NCBI GenBank assembly: GCA_021151605.1
Contig: JAGKWZ010000028.1
Span: forward strand, 1 to 35,533
Direction of reading: 5' to 3'
Length of the DNA: 35,533 nt
Source of the DNA: Verrucomicrobiaceae bacterium
GTDB lineage: Bacteria > Verrucomicrobiota > Verrucomicrobiia > Verrucomicrobiales > Verrucomicrobiaceae
The notes beneath the pieces were generated by a model. It saw only the letters and a list, made by a program, of their open reading frames with translations, ran no database searches and was not told the origin of the DNA. Positions 24,994 through 32,729 of the stretch are shown piece after piece; position 1 is the first letter of the stretch, and each line of letters opens with the position of its first letter. Position numbers and translations under genes: made by a program.

Positions 24994-27688
24994 ATCCAGC
25001 CTTGATTCGTGGGAGAAATTCCTCCTTCATGAGACACCGATCCGGCGTGAAAACTACCGGGTCTGCTGCCTCATCGCGATGCTCTTCATGCCGCTGGGCA
25101 GTTGCCTTGAACTGCTGCTGGAGAATACCGGCTGGTTTGTGAAATTTCTTCCACTTAGGCTTGGAAGCGCCGTGCTTTTATGGATAATCTATCTGCTACT
25201 GGGCCGCTCCCAGCATCCGCGGACGATCAAAATACTCGGACTGCTAGTCGCTGCCCCACCAATCGCGGCCATTGCTATGATGATCCATCAGTTGGGCGGT
25301 GCCGGGTCCAGCTACTATGCCGGATTAAACCTCGTGATGGTGGGAGCCGCGCTTCTCATGCGTTGGACCGCCCTCGAGAGCGCACTCGTCGTCGCCACCA
25401 CCATGTTCGCATACATGATAGCCTGCCTTGGCGGTTCCGTCGATGTGGTCAGCGGTATCTTCGTCAGCAATCTTTATTTTATCCTGGTGACGGGAATCAT
25501 CGTTGTCATGGGCAGTTGGCTCTATGTGCGTACCCGCTTTTCGGAATTCCAGCTTAGCCAGTCTTTGGATGCCAAACACGAAGAACTGGAGCATGCGGTG
25601 AAGCAGCTTGAGGAGAATAATCAAAAGCTGCGTGAACTCGACTTGGCTAAAAACCGCTTCTTCGCCAACATCAGCCACGAGTTGCGAACCCCCCTCACCC
25701 TGCTCATCGCACCCGTGGAGACCCTTTTGAATAAAGGCGCAGCCATCGTGGAAGCAGAAAGGCAGGCGATGCTCTCCACGATGCAGGCCAATGCCATGCG
25801 TCTCCTGAAGCTCATTAACACGCTTCTCGAACTGGTTCGGCTGGATTCTCAGACTATCGAACTCAACAAAGCACCGGTGGTCATAGCTGACTTTGTTAAT
25901 GAGTTGAGCAACGCTTGTCTGGCGCTGGCACGGGACAAGCACATCAAATTAAGTGCAACGGCCGCCGCCGATATCCCTCCGCTGATGGCAGATGTGGAAA
26001 AACTTGAGCGAGTCTGCCTTAACCTCCTTTTTAATGCTCTGAAATTCACCCCTGCTGGAGGCACCATTACCTTCACCGCCAGCTATGATGGCAGCAACAT
26101 TCGACTCGAAGTTTCCGACACAGGGGTCGGAATCTCAGCCGACCACCTGCCACATCTCTTCAGTCGTTTCTGGCAGGCAGACGCATCCTCCCGAAGACGT
26201 TTTCAAGGGCTGGGAATCGGTCTGGCTCTCGTCAAGGAAATCGTCGATCTGCACAAGGGTAGCATCAGTGTGGACAGTGCCCTCGGGAAAGGCACCACCT
26301 TCACCATCCTCCTCCCCTATGAACGTGCCAACTCGAGCCAGGTAGAGTCATCGGAGCACGAAAAGAGTCAGGAGCCGAAAACCGAGGAATGGATTGTGGA
26401 TCTTTATCGCAGGGCCGAATTCTCCCCAAGTTCAGCCGAAGCGCAGCGCCGCCCAGAACGTAATATCGTGCCTCAGCATAGCCTCCGCCGAGGCACTAAA
26501 GGTAAACCTACCCTCCTTATCGCTGAAGATGAGCCTGACATGATGGCCTACCTCGCTGGCCAATTGTCAGCAGAGTTTGAGGTCATCAAAGCTGACGATG
26601 GCAACGAGGCAATCACCATGGCCAATCAATATCTGCCGGACATCATCCTTTCGGATTTGATGATGCCCTATAAAAATGGAATGCAGGTGTGTCGCGAATT
26701 GCGTGGTCATGCTGCTACACGCAGCATACCCGTTGTCCTACTCACCGCACGTCCTGATGAACGCAGTAAAATCGAGGCCCTGACCGCTGGAGCCACGGAC
26801 TTCATCGGCAAGCCTTTCTCCCTGACCGAGGTGCGGGTTCGACTCAAGAACCTCGCCGAGTCACATCGCTTTCAGCGGAAGTTGGCTGAACAGAAAAATC
26901 AGCTCCAGGCGACCCTTGAGCAACTCAAAGAAACAGAGTCACTTCTCATTCAGCATGAAAAGCTGTCTGCGCTCGGACGTATGAGCGCAGGGCTCATTCA
27001 TGAGATCAACAATCCTCTTAATTTCGCCACCCAGGGGATTTACTGGCTCAAGCAAATGAGTGATCAGCTGCCGGATACTTTGAAAAAAGACTTCGACGAA
27101 ACTCTTGAGGATATCGACGTCGGCGTAAAACGCGTTGTAACCATCATTGCAGATCTTCGCAGTTTTACGCGGCCCAACCAAGATGGCTTTGCTGATTTCG
27201 AAGTTCATACCATGGTCAATACCGTCCTCCGTTTCTTCTCTCATCATCAGAAGGATGGCGTACGTTTCCTCGTTAATTCGCCAGAGGGCATCCTCATCCA
27301 TGGCAACCACGGCCATATGACTCAGGTCTTGGTGAACCTCCTGCAGAACAGCATTGATGCCACAGCTGAAAAAGCCTACTCTGATAATGAGAAGCCAACC
27401 ATCGAGATTCAGGTCTCCCAGAAGCTGGAACGCGTCATTATCTCCGTAAAAGACAATGGAGCAGGAATGAGCGGCGAAACGCAGGAGAACGTATTTGACC
27501 CCTTCTTTACTACCAAGGAAGTTGGTAAGGGGCTGGGCCTCGGACTCTCCATTTGCCACCGAATTCTCGCCGACCATCAGGGCCTAATCACCATCAACTC
27601 TAAGGAGGGGCTAGGCACGGAATTTATCCTGGATTTGCCGGAAGCTTCTTCCTATCGTACCTCCACGCAGGAGACCACATTCGTCTAA
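24980..27688 (+). CDS. Membrane hybrid histidine kinase with two complete kinase cores (PhcS-PhcR-like fusion)
   Basis: A 902-residue protein. Five to six transmembrane helices (about 28-182) without a large periplasmic domain are followed by a coiled coil. Kinase 1 (about 222-447) has SHELRTP (His233), Asn352, DTGVGI (Asp380) and GLGIGL (410-415). A receiver (about 510-625) has Asp559, Thr589 and Lys611. Kinase 2 (about 650-885) has HEINNPLN (His674), Asn790, DNGAGM (Asp825) and GKGLGLGL (849-856). In Ralstonia the first half corresponds to the sensor PhcS and receiver plus second kinase to PhcR. Overlap with the PhcB-like gene and a 10-bp gap to the PhcQ-like gene indicate one operon. Confidence 0.92.
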   Translation: MLSNKSSLDSWEKFLLHETPIRRENYRVCCLIAMLFMPLGSCLELLLENTGWFVKFLPLRLGSAVLLWIIYLLLGRSQHPRTIKILGLLVAAPPIAAIAMMIHQLGGAGSSYYAGLNLVMVGAALLMRWTALESALVVATTMFAYMIACLGGSVDVVSGIFVSNLYFILVTGIIVVMGSWLYVRTRFSEFQLSQSLDAKHEELEHAVKQLEENNQKLRELDLAKNRFFANISHELRTPLTLLIAPVETLLNKGAAIVEAERQAMLSTMQANAMRLLKLINTLLELVRLDSQTIELNKAPVVIADFVNELSNACLALARDKHIKLSATAAADIPPLMADVEKLERVCLNLLFNALKFTPAGGTITFTASYDGSNIRLEVSDTGVGISADHLPHLFSRFWQADASSRRRFQGLGIGLALVKEIVDLHKGSISVDSALGKGTTFTILLPYERANSSQVESSEHEKSQEPKTEEWIVDLYRRAEFSPSSAEAQRRPERNIVPQHSLRRGTKGKPTLLIAEDEPDMMAYLAGQLSAEFEVIKADDGNEAITMANQYLPDIILSDLMMPYKNGMQVCRELRGHAATRSIPVVLLTARPDERSKIEALTAGATDFIGKPFSLTEVRVRLKNLAESHRFQRKLAEQKNQLQATLEQLKETESLLIQHEKLSALGRMSAGLIHEINNPLNFATQGIYWLKQMSDQLPDTLKKDFDETLEDIDVGVKRVVTIIADLRSFTRPNQDGFADFEVHTMVNTVLRFFSHHQKDGVRFLVNSPEGILIHGNHGHMTQVLVNLLQNSIDATAEKAYSDNEKPTIEIQVSQKLERVIISVKDNGAGMSGETQENVFDPFFTTKEVGKGLGLGLSICHRILADHQGLITINSKEGLGTEFILDLPEASSYRTSTQETTFV

Positions 27689-27698
27689 CACCCCTATT

Positions 27699-28955
27699 AT
27701 GCACGACTACAAGCGCTACTGCATCCTCTACGTCGACGACGAAGAGATGTCCCTAAAGTACTTTCAAAAAAGTTTCGGCAACGACTTCACAGTCATAACC
27801 GCCTCTAGTGCAGCCGAGGGCATGCGCATCATTCAAGAGCGTGGGGATGACATTGGAGTACTTCTTACCGATCAACGCATGCCTGGAGAAAAAGGTCTCC
27901 AATTAATCGAGCGGGCCAGACAACTGCGTCCAAGTATGGTTAGGATGATGATCACGGCCTATGCTGATTTCGGCGTCACCGTGGATGCCGTAAACAACGG
28001 CAACATTTTCCGCTACATTTCCAAACCCATACAAGTAGAGGACATGCGCAATACTTTGCGGCGTGCTCTCGAATTCTTCCTGCTACAACGTGAGCGTGAC
28101 GAACTCCTGCTGGAGAAACTCTCCGTCGTTCAAAACATGATCGTAGCGGATCGGATTATCAGTCTCGGCGTACTCGCCGCTGGTCTCAGCCAGCGCTTGC
28201 GCAATCCTCTCGATGCTGTGCGCACCTTCTTGCACCAGACGCCGGCTAAATTGCGCTATGAGGAGCTCGACACGAACCGTCTTCGCGACCCTGCTTTCTG
28301 GCGTGACTTCCATGCGCAAGTCATGGCCCATGCACATCAGGTCAGTGAACTCGTGAACCATCTTGATGGCATCGCGACTACGGACACTACCACCGTGGAG
28401 ACCGTCATTGACCCTTTACTTATCATCCAAATAGCTTTGTCGAACGCCAAGCCGAGGCTGGAAGCAAAGAAAGTGAATTTGTTGGTTGATCTCCCAGCGG
28501 AGTTGCCGGCCTTACAAGCCGAGCCGCCCCGTTTCGCACGCATGTTCGAGCTTCTTCTAGAAGACGAACTGGTCAATCTACCCGAGGGGAGCACGATTCA
28601 TTTCAAAGCTCAGATACAGACTGTAGCTGGAAGTCCTGTCAGCATTTTGTTCACTCTCTCAGACGACGGGCTTGGCATGCCGAAGGATGCACAGCGATCT
28701 GTCTTTGATCCGTTTACCTCGCGCGATGCAGCTGGTCAGCAGTTCGGGCTCAATCTACTGGGCGTGTTCTTTCTTGCACATCACTATGGCGGCTCAGTCA
28801 GAGCGACCGATAATGAAGGGAAGGGCGCTACTTATCTCGTCGAAATTCCTGTGGCACCAGCCCAGCCTTCTAGCACCTCAGTCAGCAGCCAGGAGTTTGT
28901 TACGAAAGTGCTCGTGAACGAGTCTCTATGGGAAAAGCTGCTCTCGGGTGTCTAA
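27699..28955 (+). CDS. PhcQ-like response regulator with pseudokinase output domain
   Basis: A 418-residue cytosolic protein. The receiver (about 6-125) carries Asp13, Asp14, Asp58 (LLTDQRMPGEKG), Thr87 (MITAYAD) and Lys109 (YISKP); DQRMPG and FRYISKP are features of the family that includes PhcQ. The C-terminal part follows the layout of a histidine kinase, but the H-box reads AGLSQRLRNPL with Gln165 in the place of the phospho-accepting His. The N-box asparagines are absent (FELLLEDELVN), while DDGLGM (322-327) is kept. It therefore cannot work as an ordinary kinase and may bind or modulate the upstream double kinase. It ends the tightly spaced operon. Confidence 0.85.
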   Translation: MHDYKRYCILYVDDEEMSLKYFQKSFGNDFTVITASSAAEGMRIIQERGDDIGVLLTDQRMPGEKGLQLIERARQLRPSMVRMMITAYADFGVTVDAVNNGNIFRYISKPIQVEDMRNTLRRALEFFLLQRERDELLLEKLSVVQNMIVADRIISLGVLAAGLSQRLRNPLDAVRTFLHQTPAKLRYEELDTNRLRDPAFWRDFHAQVMAHAHQVSELVNHLDGIATTDTTTVETVIDPLLIIQIALSNAKPRLEAKKVNLLVDLPAELPALQAEPPRFARMFELLLEDELVNLPEGSTIHFKAQIQTVAGSPVSILFTLSDDGLGMPKDAQRSVFDPFTSRDAAGQQFGLNLLGVFFLAHHYGGSVRATDNEGKGATYLVEIPVAPAQPSSTSVSSQEFVTKVLVNESLWEKLLSGV

Positions 28956-29227
28956 ACCGGCCCCTTGTAGCCATCTACTCCTGACGCAAAATGGATGTTC
29001 ACCTCAATCCTCCGAGGTTAACTCAATTGCGGGTATTGATTGCCTATAGTGCTGAGCACAAAATGACCTTATCAAGGTACGCATTCTGCTGTTTATCTCG
29101 ATGGATTATATATAAAAAGAAAAACCGGATCCACGAGAGAGCGCATATTTTATAGGATTAAAGTGAGGCTTGAGGGAAAAATGAAAAAATCCGATTACTT
29201 GACTAATTCATAAAATTGATAAAATCT
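28956..29227. other. AT-rich non-coding gap before the ANL-fragment gene
   Basis: The 272 bases hold no supportable gene. The second half is markedly AT-rich (runs such as TATATATAAAAAG near 29106), unlike the flanking genes, consistent with a promoter region. No clear terminator for the preceding operon was found. Confidence 0.6.
29199..29225 (+). promoter_or_regulatory. Candidate promoter: TTGACT, 15 nt, TAAAAT
   Basis: A near-consensus -35 at 29199-29204 and a -10-like TAAAAT at 29220-29225 are spaced 15 nt, slightly short. Transcription would begin near 29232, inside the inverted repeat at 29228-29250, leaving almost no leader before the ATG. Confidence 0.3.
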
Positions 29228-29250
29228 ATACAACCAATGAATGGTTGTAT
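29228..29250. promoter_or_regulatory. Perfect 9-bp inverted repeat with the start codon in its loop
   Basis: ATACAACCA and TGGTTGTAT flank ATGAA; the ATG of the loop (29237-29239) is the likely start of the downstream gene. This could be a translational hairpin that presents or hides the start codon, or an operator for a dimeric repressor over the transcription start. Confidence 0.55.
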
Positions 29251-29887
29251 CTCAACTTCTCTGGCTGACTTTTCGAAACCCTATTTCTACAGCCAGCATT
29301 TAGCATCTCTCGCCGAATCTAAGCCAGAGTTTACCTGCCTACACCGAGGACAGCTCACCACGGCTGAGAAAGTTTGGGACGACGTATTGCGCGCCGCTAC
29401 TTGGATGCAGAGAAATGGTGTCGAGCGGGGTTCTGTGGTTCTGTTTTGCCTTTCTGCTGACCATCCTGACACGCAGACTCTCGCCATGGCGGCGTCTCAT
29501 GCTGGTGCCACAGTCACACTCGTGCCGCCTCATGCGTCCGAGGCACGTTTGGTGGAGATCGCGAAACAGGTCAGCCCAGCCTGCACTTTTCTCGACGCAG
29601 GGACAGCCTCAATTCATGCCCAGATTGATAGCACGCTGACTGTCTGGATGTCCTCTGGCCTAAATAAAGGTGAATGGAACGAGGTAGAACTCGATGAAAT
29701 CTTCACTACCGTTCCAGCATGGGGCCTGCCATTTCCAGGACAAACGGATGATGCCGTTTTGATGCTGTTCGATGACCAGGAAAACTCGCCAGCTGATGTT
29801 TGGACGCATCGTCGTCTGGGTGAATTGGCTGCAAGCTCCAATGATACACGGCTTATGGGCATCGGCGGACTCAGTCTTGCAGCCTAA
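29237..29887 (+). CDS. Adenylate-forming (acyl-CoA synthetase-like) N-terminal fragment without P-loop
   Basis: A 216-residue protein (a TTG at 29216 in frame would add 7). It follows the first part of the ANL superfamily: an N-terminal helix, CLHRGQLTTAEKVWDDV, VERGSVVLFCLSADHPDTQTLAMAASHAGATVTLVPP (the GDRV...AxxxxGA pattern, quoted as landmarks), and a beta-alpha unit with TFLDAG. At the AMP-binding P-loop it reads LMLFDDQENSPADVWTHRRL: flanking Leu-Phe and His-Arg-Arg-Leu are kept but the TSG..GxPKG core is gone, and the protein ends 25 residues later. It cannot activate acyl groups alone and may bind acyl chains or CoA, or be a decayed gene. It lies downstream of the Phc-like operon. Confidence 0.7.
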   Translation: MNGCISTSLADFSKPYFYSQHLASLAESKPEFTCLHRGQLTTAEKVWDDVLRAATWMQRNGVERGSVVLFCLSADHPDTQTLAMAASHAGATVTLVPPHASEARLVEIAKQVSPACTFLDAGTASIHAQIDSTLTVWMSSGLNKGEWNEVELDEIFTTVPAWGLPFPGQTDDAVLMLFDDQENSPADVWTHRRLGELAASSNDTRLMGIGGLSLAA

Positions 29888-30046
29888 ATCCATCCCACAG
29901 GATTAGCATTAGCCTTCTTGTCATGGGTTTCGAATTCGCAGCTGAGCCACCATATGGCATTTGAGTCCCTCTTGACCTGAAGCAGCGAAAGAGGCCAAAT
30001 GGTGGAATCCGAAGGCTGTATTCTGCCTTCAGAATCGCACATCCAA

Positions 30047-30739
30047 ATGTCCCGCATCCATGACATGCCTGAAGATGACCGCCCGCGGGAGCGGCTGCTG
30101 CGACTTGGGGCTGGCGCACTGTCTGATGCAGAACTCATTGCCATCTTCATCAACACTGGAGTCAAAGGCGAAAATGCCCTTCAAGTAGCACAGCGGATTT
30201 TGCGGGAGCAGGGCTCATTGAGGAACCTTTCCCGTATCGAGGCAGGTGAACTTGCCCACATGAAGGCGCTCGGCCCGGCAAAGGCAGCCCACCTCGCCGC
30301 CGCCTTTGAACTCGGCCGCCGTGCCGAGCAGGCCGCAGCCCGTGAAGTGCCGCTGGAGAAGCCGGAGCATACCTACCGCTTCATCGGCGCTGAGATGCAG
30401 GCGCTGAGCTATGAGTCCGTCCGGATCTTGCTGCTGAACCAGCGCCTCTGTCTCATGCGCCATGAGGAATTGTTCCGTGGCACCATCAATGAAACCAGCG
30501 CTCACCCACGAGAGATCGTGACCAAGGTGCTGGTTCATCGCGCCCCGGCCTTCATCCTCGTCCACAATCACCCTTCTGGCGACCCCTTGCCCAGTGATGC
30601 TGACAGACGCCTCACCCGCCGTCTCAAGGAAGCGGCCGATCTACTTGGGCTCGTATTCTGCGACCACATGATCATCGGCAGTCCCGCCGAAGGACGTCCA
30701 CTGCCTTATTTCAGCTTCCGTGAGCACGGGATTCTGTAA
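30047..30739 (+). CDS. radC: RadC-family JAMM/MPN protein
   Basis: A 230-residue protein; the start at 30047 gives the usual RadC length and N-terminus (IHDMPEDDRPRERLL), while an open frame continues to 29999. A helix-hairpin-helix-like region (about 60-95) precedes the JAB1/MPN-type metalloprotease-like domain with HNHPSGDPLPSDAD (His173, His175, Ser177, Asp186), a full JAMM zinc site. The family was once called a DNA repair protein; its cellular role is unsettled. The 3' end overlaps the convergent membrane-protein gene by 29 nt. Confidence 0.93.
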   Translation: MSRIHDMPEDDRPRERLLRLGAGALSDAELIAIFINTGVKGENALQVAQRILREQGSLRNLSRIEAGELAHMKALGPAKAAHLAAAFELGRRAEQAAAREVPLEKPEHTYRFIGAEMQALSYESVRILLLNQRLCLMRHEELFRGTINETSAHPREIVTKVLVHRAPAFILVHNHPSGDPLPSDADRRLTRRLKEAADLLGLVFCDHMIIGSPAEGRPLPYFSFREHGIL

Positions 30740-31259
30740 GCCGCTCGGGGAAGATTTCTTGAATCGTGCCGATGATCTTCATTTCATCATCGATCACCTT
30801 GCGCCGGCTGAGTTTGACCGCTCCCAGGATGAGGACTGCCATTCCAGAACAGCACAAAGGAATAAATATTGTCCATGCGAAGAACACAGCCAAACCGAAC
30901 AAGGCGATCAGAATGACGATGGTGAAAAATTGACTGGATCGAGAGGCGGAGATTCGCCCAACAAGCATGACATCATCTCCCTTGCAGGTCAGTTGCCCAT
31001 GAAAAACGGCCTTGAAGTCATTCCACCGATATTGGCGCTGCCAATCTAGATGAACGGAATCTGCCCAGATGATCCCGCTGATCCACTCCTCAGCCTCAAA
31101 AGGGTTTCCAAGTCGGCTCCAAATGGCTTTTCTGGCATCAGCGACACTGCCAGGTCGGCAAAATATGAGTCTCTCACCGCCAAAGAAAAAATGGTGAAGA
31201 AACTTTGGCAGACAATTTTGCAGCCAGGAAGGGAAGTAGTCACAAAGTAGGCTCCACAT
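30711..31259 (-). CDS. Small membrane protein of unknown function
   Basis: A 182-residue protein with two adjacent transmembrane helices (about 110-150: TIVILIALFGLAVFFAW and IPLCCSGMAVLILGAVKL) and a preceding beta-rich soluble region with FKAVFHGQLTCKGDDVMLVGRI, a layout seen in other uncharacterised bacterial proteins. The short C-terminus is charged. No catalytic motif is seen. It overlaps the 3' end of radC on the other strand and is divergent from trpG/pabA. Hydrophobic pattern and lack of a better frame support it as real. Confidence 0.6.
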   Translation of the reverse strand: MWSLLCDYFPSWLQNCLPKFLHHFFFGGERLIFCRPGSVADARKAIWSRLGNPFEAEEWISGIIWADSVHLDWQRQYRWNDFKAVFHGQLTCKGDDVMLVGRISASRSSQFFTIVILIALFGLAVFFAWTIFIPLCCSGMAVLILGAVKLSRRKVIDDEMKIIGTIQEIFPERLTESRAHGS

Positions 31260-31294
31260 AAATGGACATCATCCCCAGCCATACATCGATTGCC

Positions 31295-31315
31295 AGCGCT
31301 CTGTCGCAGAGCGTT
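31295..31315. promoter_or_regulatory. Stable hairpin upstream of trpG/pabA
   Basis: A 9-bp stem with one G.U pair (AGCGCTCTG / CAGAGCGTT) closed by a TCG loop lies 62 bp before the trpG/pabA start in the divergent gap. No U-run or leader peptide with Trp codons is present, so attenuation is not supported; an operator or RNA-stability element is possible. Confidence 0.35.
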
Positions 31316-31377
31316 CGGGGAAGCCATTGCCAACCTCCTTCAACAACTGTAAAACTTCGTCAACGGCTCCACTCCCC

Positions 31378-31947
31378 ATGCTCCTGATCATCGACAACTA
31401 CGACTCCTTTACCTACAACCTCGTCCAATACTTCGGAGAGATGGGTGCGCAGATGGAGATTCACCGGAATGATCAGATCACTCTCGATGAGATCGCCAAA
31501 AAGAAGCCGGATCATATCTGCATTTCCCCCGGTCCCTGCACGCCAAAGGAGGCGGGCATCAGTTGTGCTGTGATCGAAAAATTTGGACCTAGCATTCCCA
31601 CTCTTGGAGTCTGCCTCGGCCATCAAAGTATTGGGCATGTCTTCGGTGGCGATGTCGTGCGGGCAGACCGGCTCATGCATGGCAAAGTTTCCAAAATCCG
31701 TCACCAGGGTCAGTCCGTCTTTAGAGGGATGCCCGAATGTTTCACCGCCACGCGGTACCATTCGCTGCTCGTGAAGCGCGCCACACTTCCCAGCTGCCTG
31801 GAGATCACCGCTTTATGTGATGACGATGAATCCGAGATCATGGGATTGCGCCACAAGGAACTCCCCATCCATGGCGTCCAGTTCCACCCTGAATCCATCC
31901 TCACCCAGGATGGCAAAAGGCTGCTGAGGAACTTTCTGGAGATGTGA
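31378..31947 (+). CDS. trpG/pabA: Anthranilate/aminodeoxychorismate synthase glutamine amidotransferase subunit
   Basis: A 189-residue class I glutamine amidotransferase: MLLIIDNYDSFTYNLVQYFG at the N-terminus, SPGPCTP (oxyanion region), GVCLGHQ (nucleophile Cys79) and VQFHPESI (His167, Glu169). It supplies ammonia from glutamine to the chorismate-binding partner (TrpE or PabB), which is not in the window, so tryptophan and folate roles cannot be told apart. The ATG at 31378 fits the family N-terminus; an open frame back to 31327 is ignored. Confidence 0.95.
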   Translation: MLLIIDNYDSFTYNLVQYFGEMGAQMEIHRNDQITLDEIAKKKPDHICISPGPCTPKEAGISCAVIEKFGPSIPTLGVCLGHQSIGHVFGGDVVRADRLMHGKVSKIRHQGQSVFRGMPECFTATRYHSLLVKRATLPSCLEITALCDDDESEIMGLRHKELPIHGVQFHPESILTQDGKRLLRNFLEM

Positions 31948-31950
31948 ATA

Positions 31951-32027
31951 GGTTCTCGGTTCTCGGTTTCCAGTTCACGGTTTCTGAGAACGAAGAACAG
32001 CGAATCAGGAACCGAGAACCAGGAACC
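31951..32027. repeat. Imperfect inverted repeat (GGTTCTCGGTT type) between trpG/pabA and the next gene
   Basis: Arms 31951-31975 and 32003-32027 are complementary at 19 of 25 positions, including a perfect 11-bp GGTTCTCGGTT core (31958-31968 with 32010-32020). The left arm contains the tandem unit GGTTCTC. It begins 3 bp after the trpG/pabA stop. It may be a dispersed palindromic element and may also end the trpG/pabA transcript. Confidence 0.6.
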
Positions 32028-32030
32028 CCT

Positions 32031-32729
32031 ATGTCCCACCTCCTCACCTTCCTCGCCGGATTTATTGTCGGCGTTGCGACATGGCTGATCTGGGTGGGCT
32101 TGCGTTTTGCTGTGGATCTGAAAGCAGCACGAGAGGCCGTGGCGCATTATCATGACGGCAGCGATCATCCCAAAGACATCGCAGCAAACAAAGCCGTCGA
32201 AGAATGCAAAAACCGCCTGCGCTGGCAAAAGCGCATCAATCCCGAGTGGCTGCCGCCTCTTGTGGAGGAAGTTCCCAGACTCGTTCGTGAGATTGCTGCC
32301 ATCTACCATCCCGAGCATCCCGACCCATTGCTCGCGCCAGGGCTGGGGCAGTTTTCCCGAGCTGTGCATCTCACCGCGCTGGATGTGGCAGACTTCCTCC
32401 AGACCCGCAGCATTGGCAGGCTCGTCGATGTGAGTGCCAGCACCGCTTTGAAAACCTGGGAGATGACCCACAAGATCGCCACGCATGAAACCGTGCAGTC
32501 AGTGAGCAAATGGTATAGGCGCCTTCTGCCCGTGTGGCAGGTGCTGAAATATAAATCTCCCGTCACTTGGGCGGGCATGGCAGTTTCCAATGTCGCCGCC
32601 CGCACTTTGCAGCCCGCCTTGATAGACATCATCGCCAAACGCACAATCGACCTCTACGGTGCGAGCATCCATCGGAAGCCGCAAACACAGACGTTGCCTC
32701 GGCTTGAAAACGGCGGGCAGTCATCCTAA
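32031..32729 (+). CDS. Membrane-anchored protein of unknown function
   Basis: A 232-residue protein. A single N-terminal transmembrane helix (LLTFLAGFIVGVATWLIWV) is followed by an alpha-helical soluble part with a Lys/Arg-rich, coiled-coil-like stretch (about 35-75) and a C-terminal helical region. No known domain or catalytic motif was recognised. A GTG at 31944 in frame would make the palindromic repeat part of the coding sequence; the ATG at 32031 just before the membrane helix is preferred. Confidence 0.65.
   Translation: MSHLLTFLAGFIVGVATWLIWVGLRFAVDLKAAREAVAHYHDGSDHPKDIAANKAVEECKNRLRWQKRINPEWLPPLVEEVPRLVREIAAIYHPEHPDPLLAPGLGQFSRAVHLTALDVADFLQTRSIGRLVDVSASTALKTWEMTHKIATHETVQSVSKWYRRLLPVWQVLKYKSPVTWAGMAVSNVAARTLQPALIDIIAKRTIDLYGASIHRKPQTQTLPRLENGGQSS

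Noticed and set aside
31944..32030. GTG start overlapping the trpG/pabA stop for the membrane-anchored protein
   Set aside because: It would translate the palindromic repeat and place 29 polar residues before the membrane helix; the ATG at 32031 is more natural.
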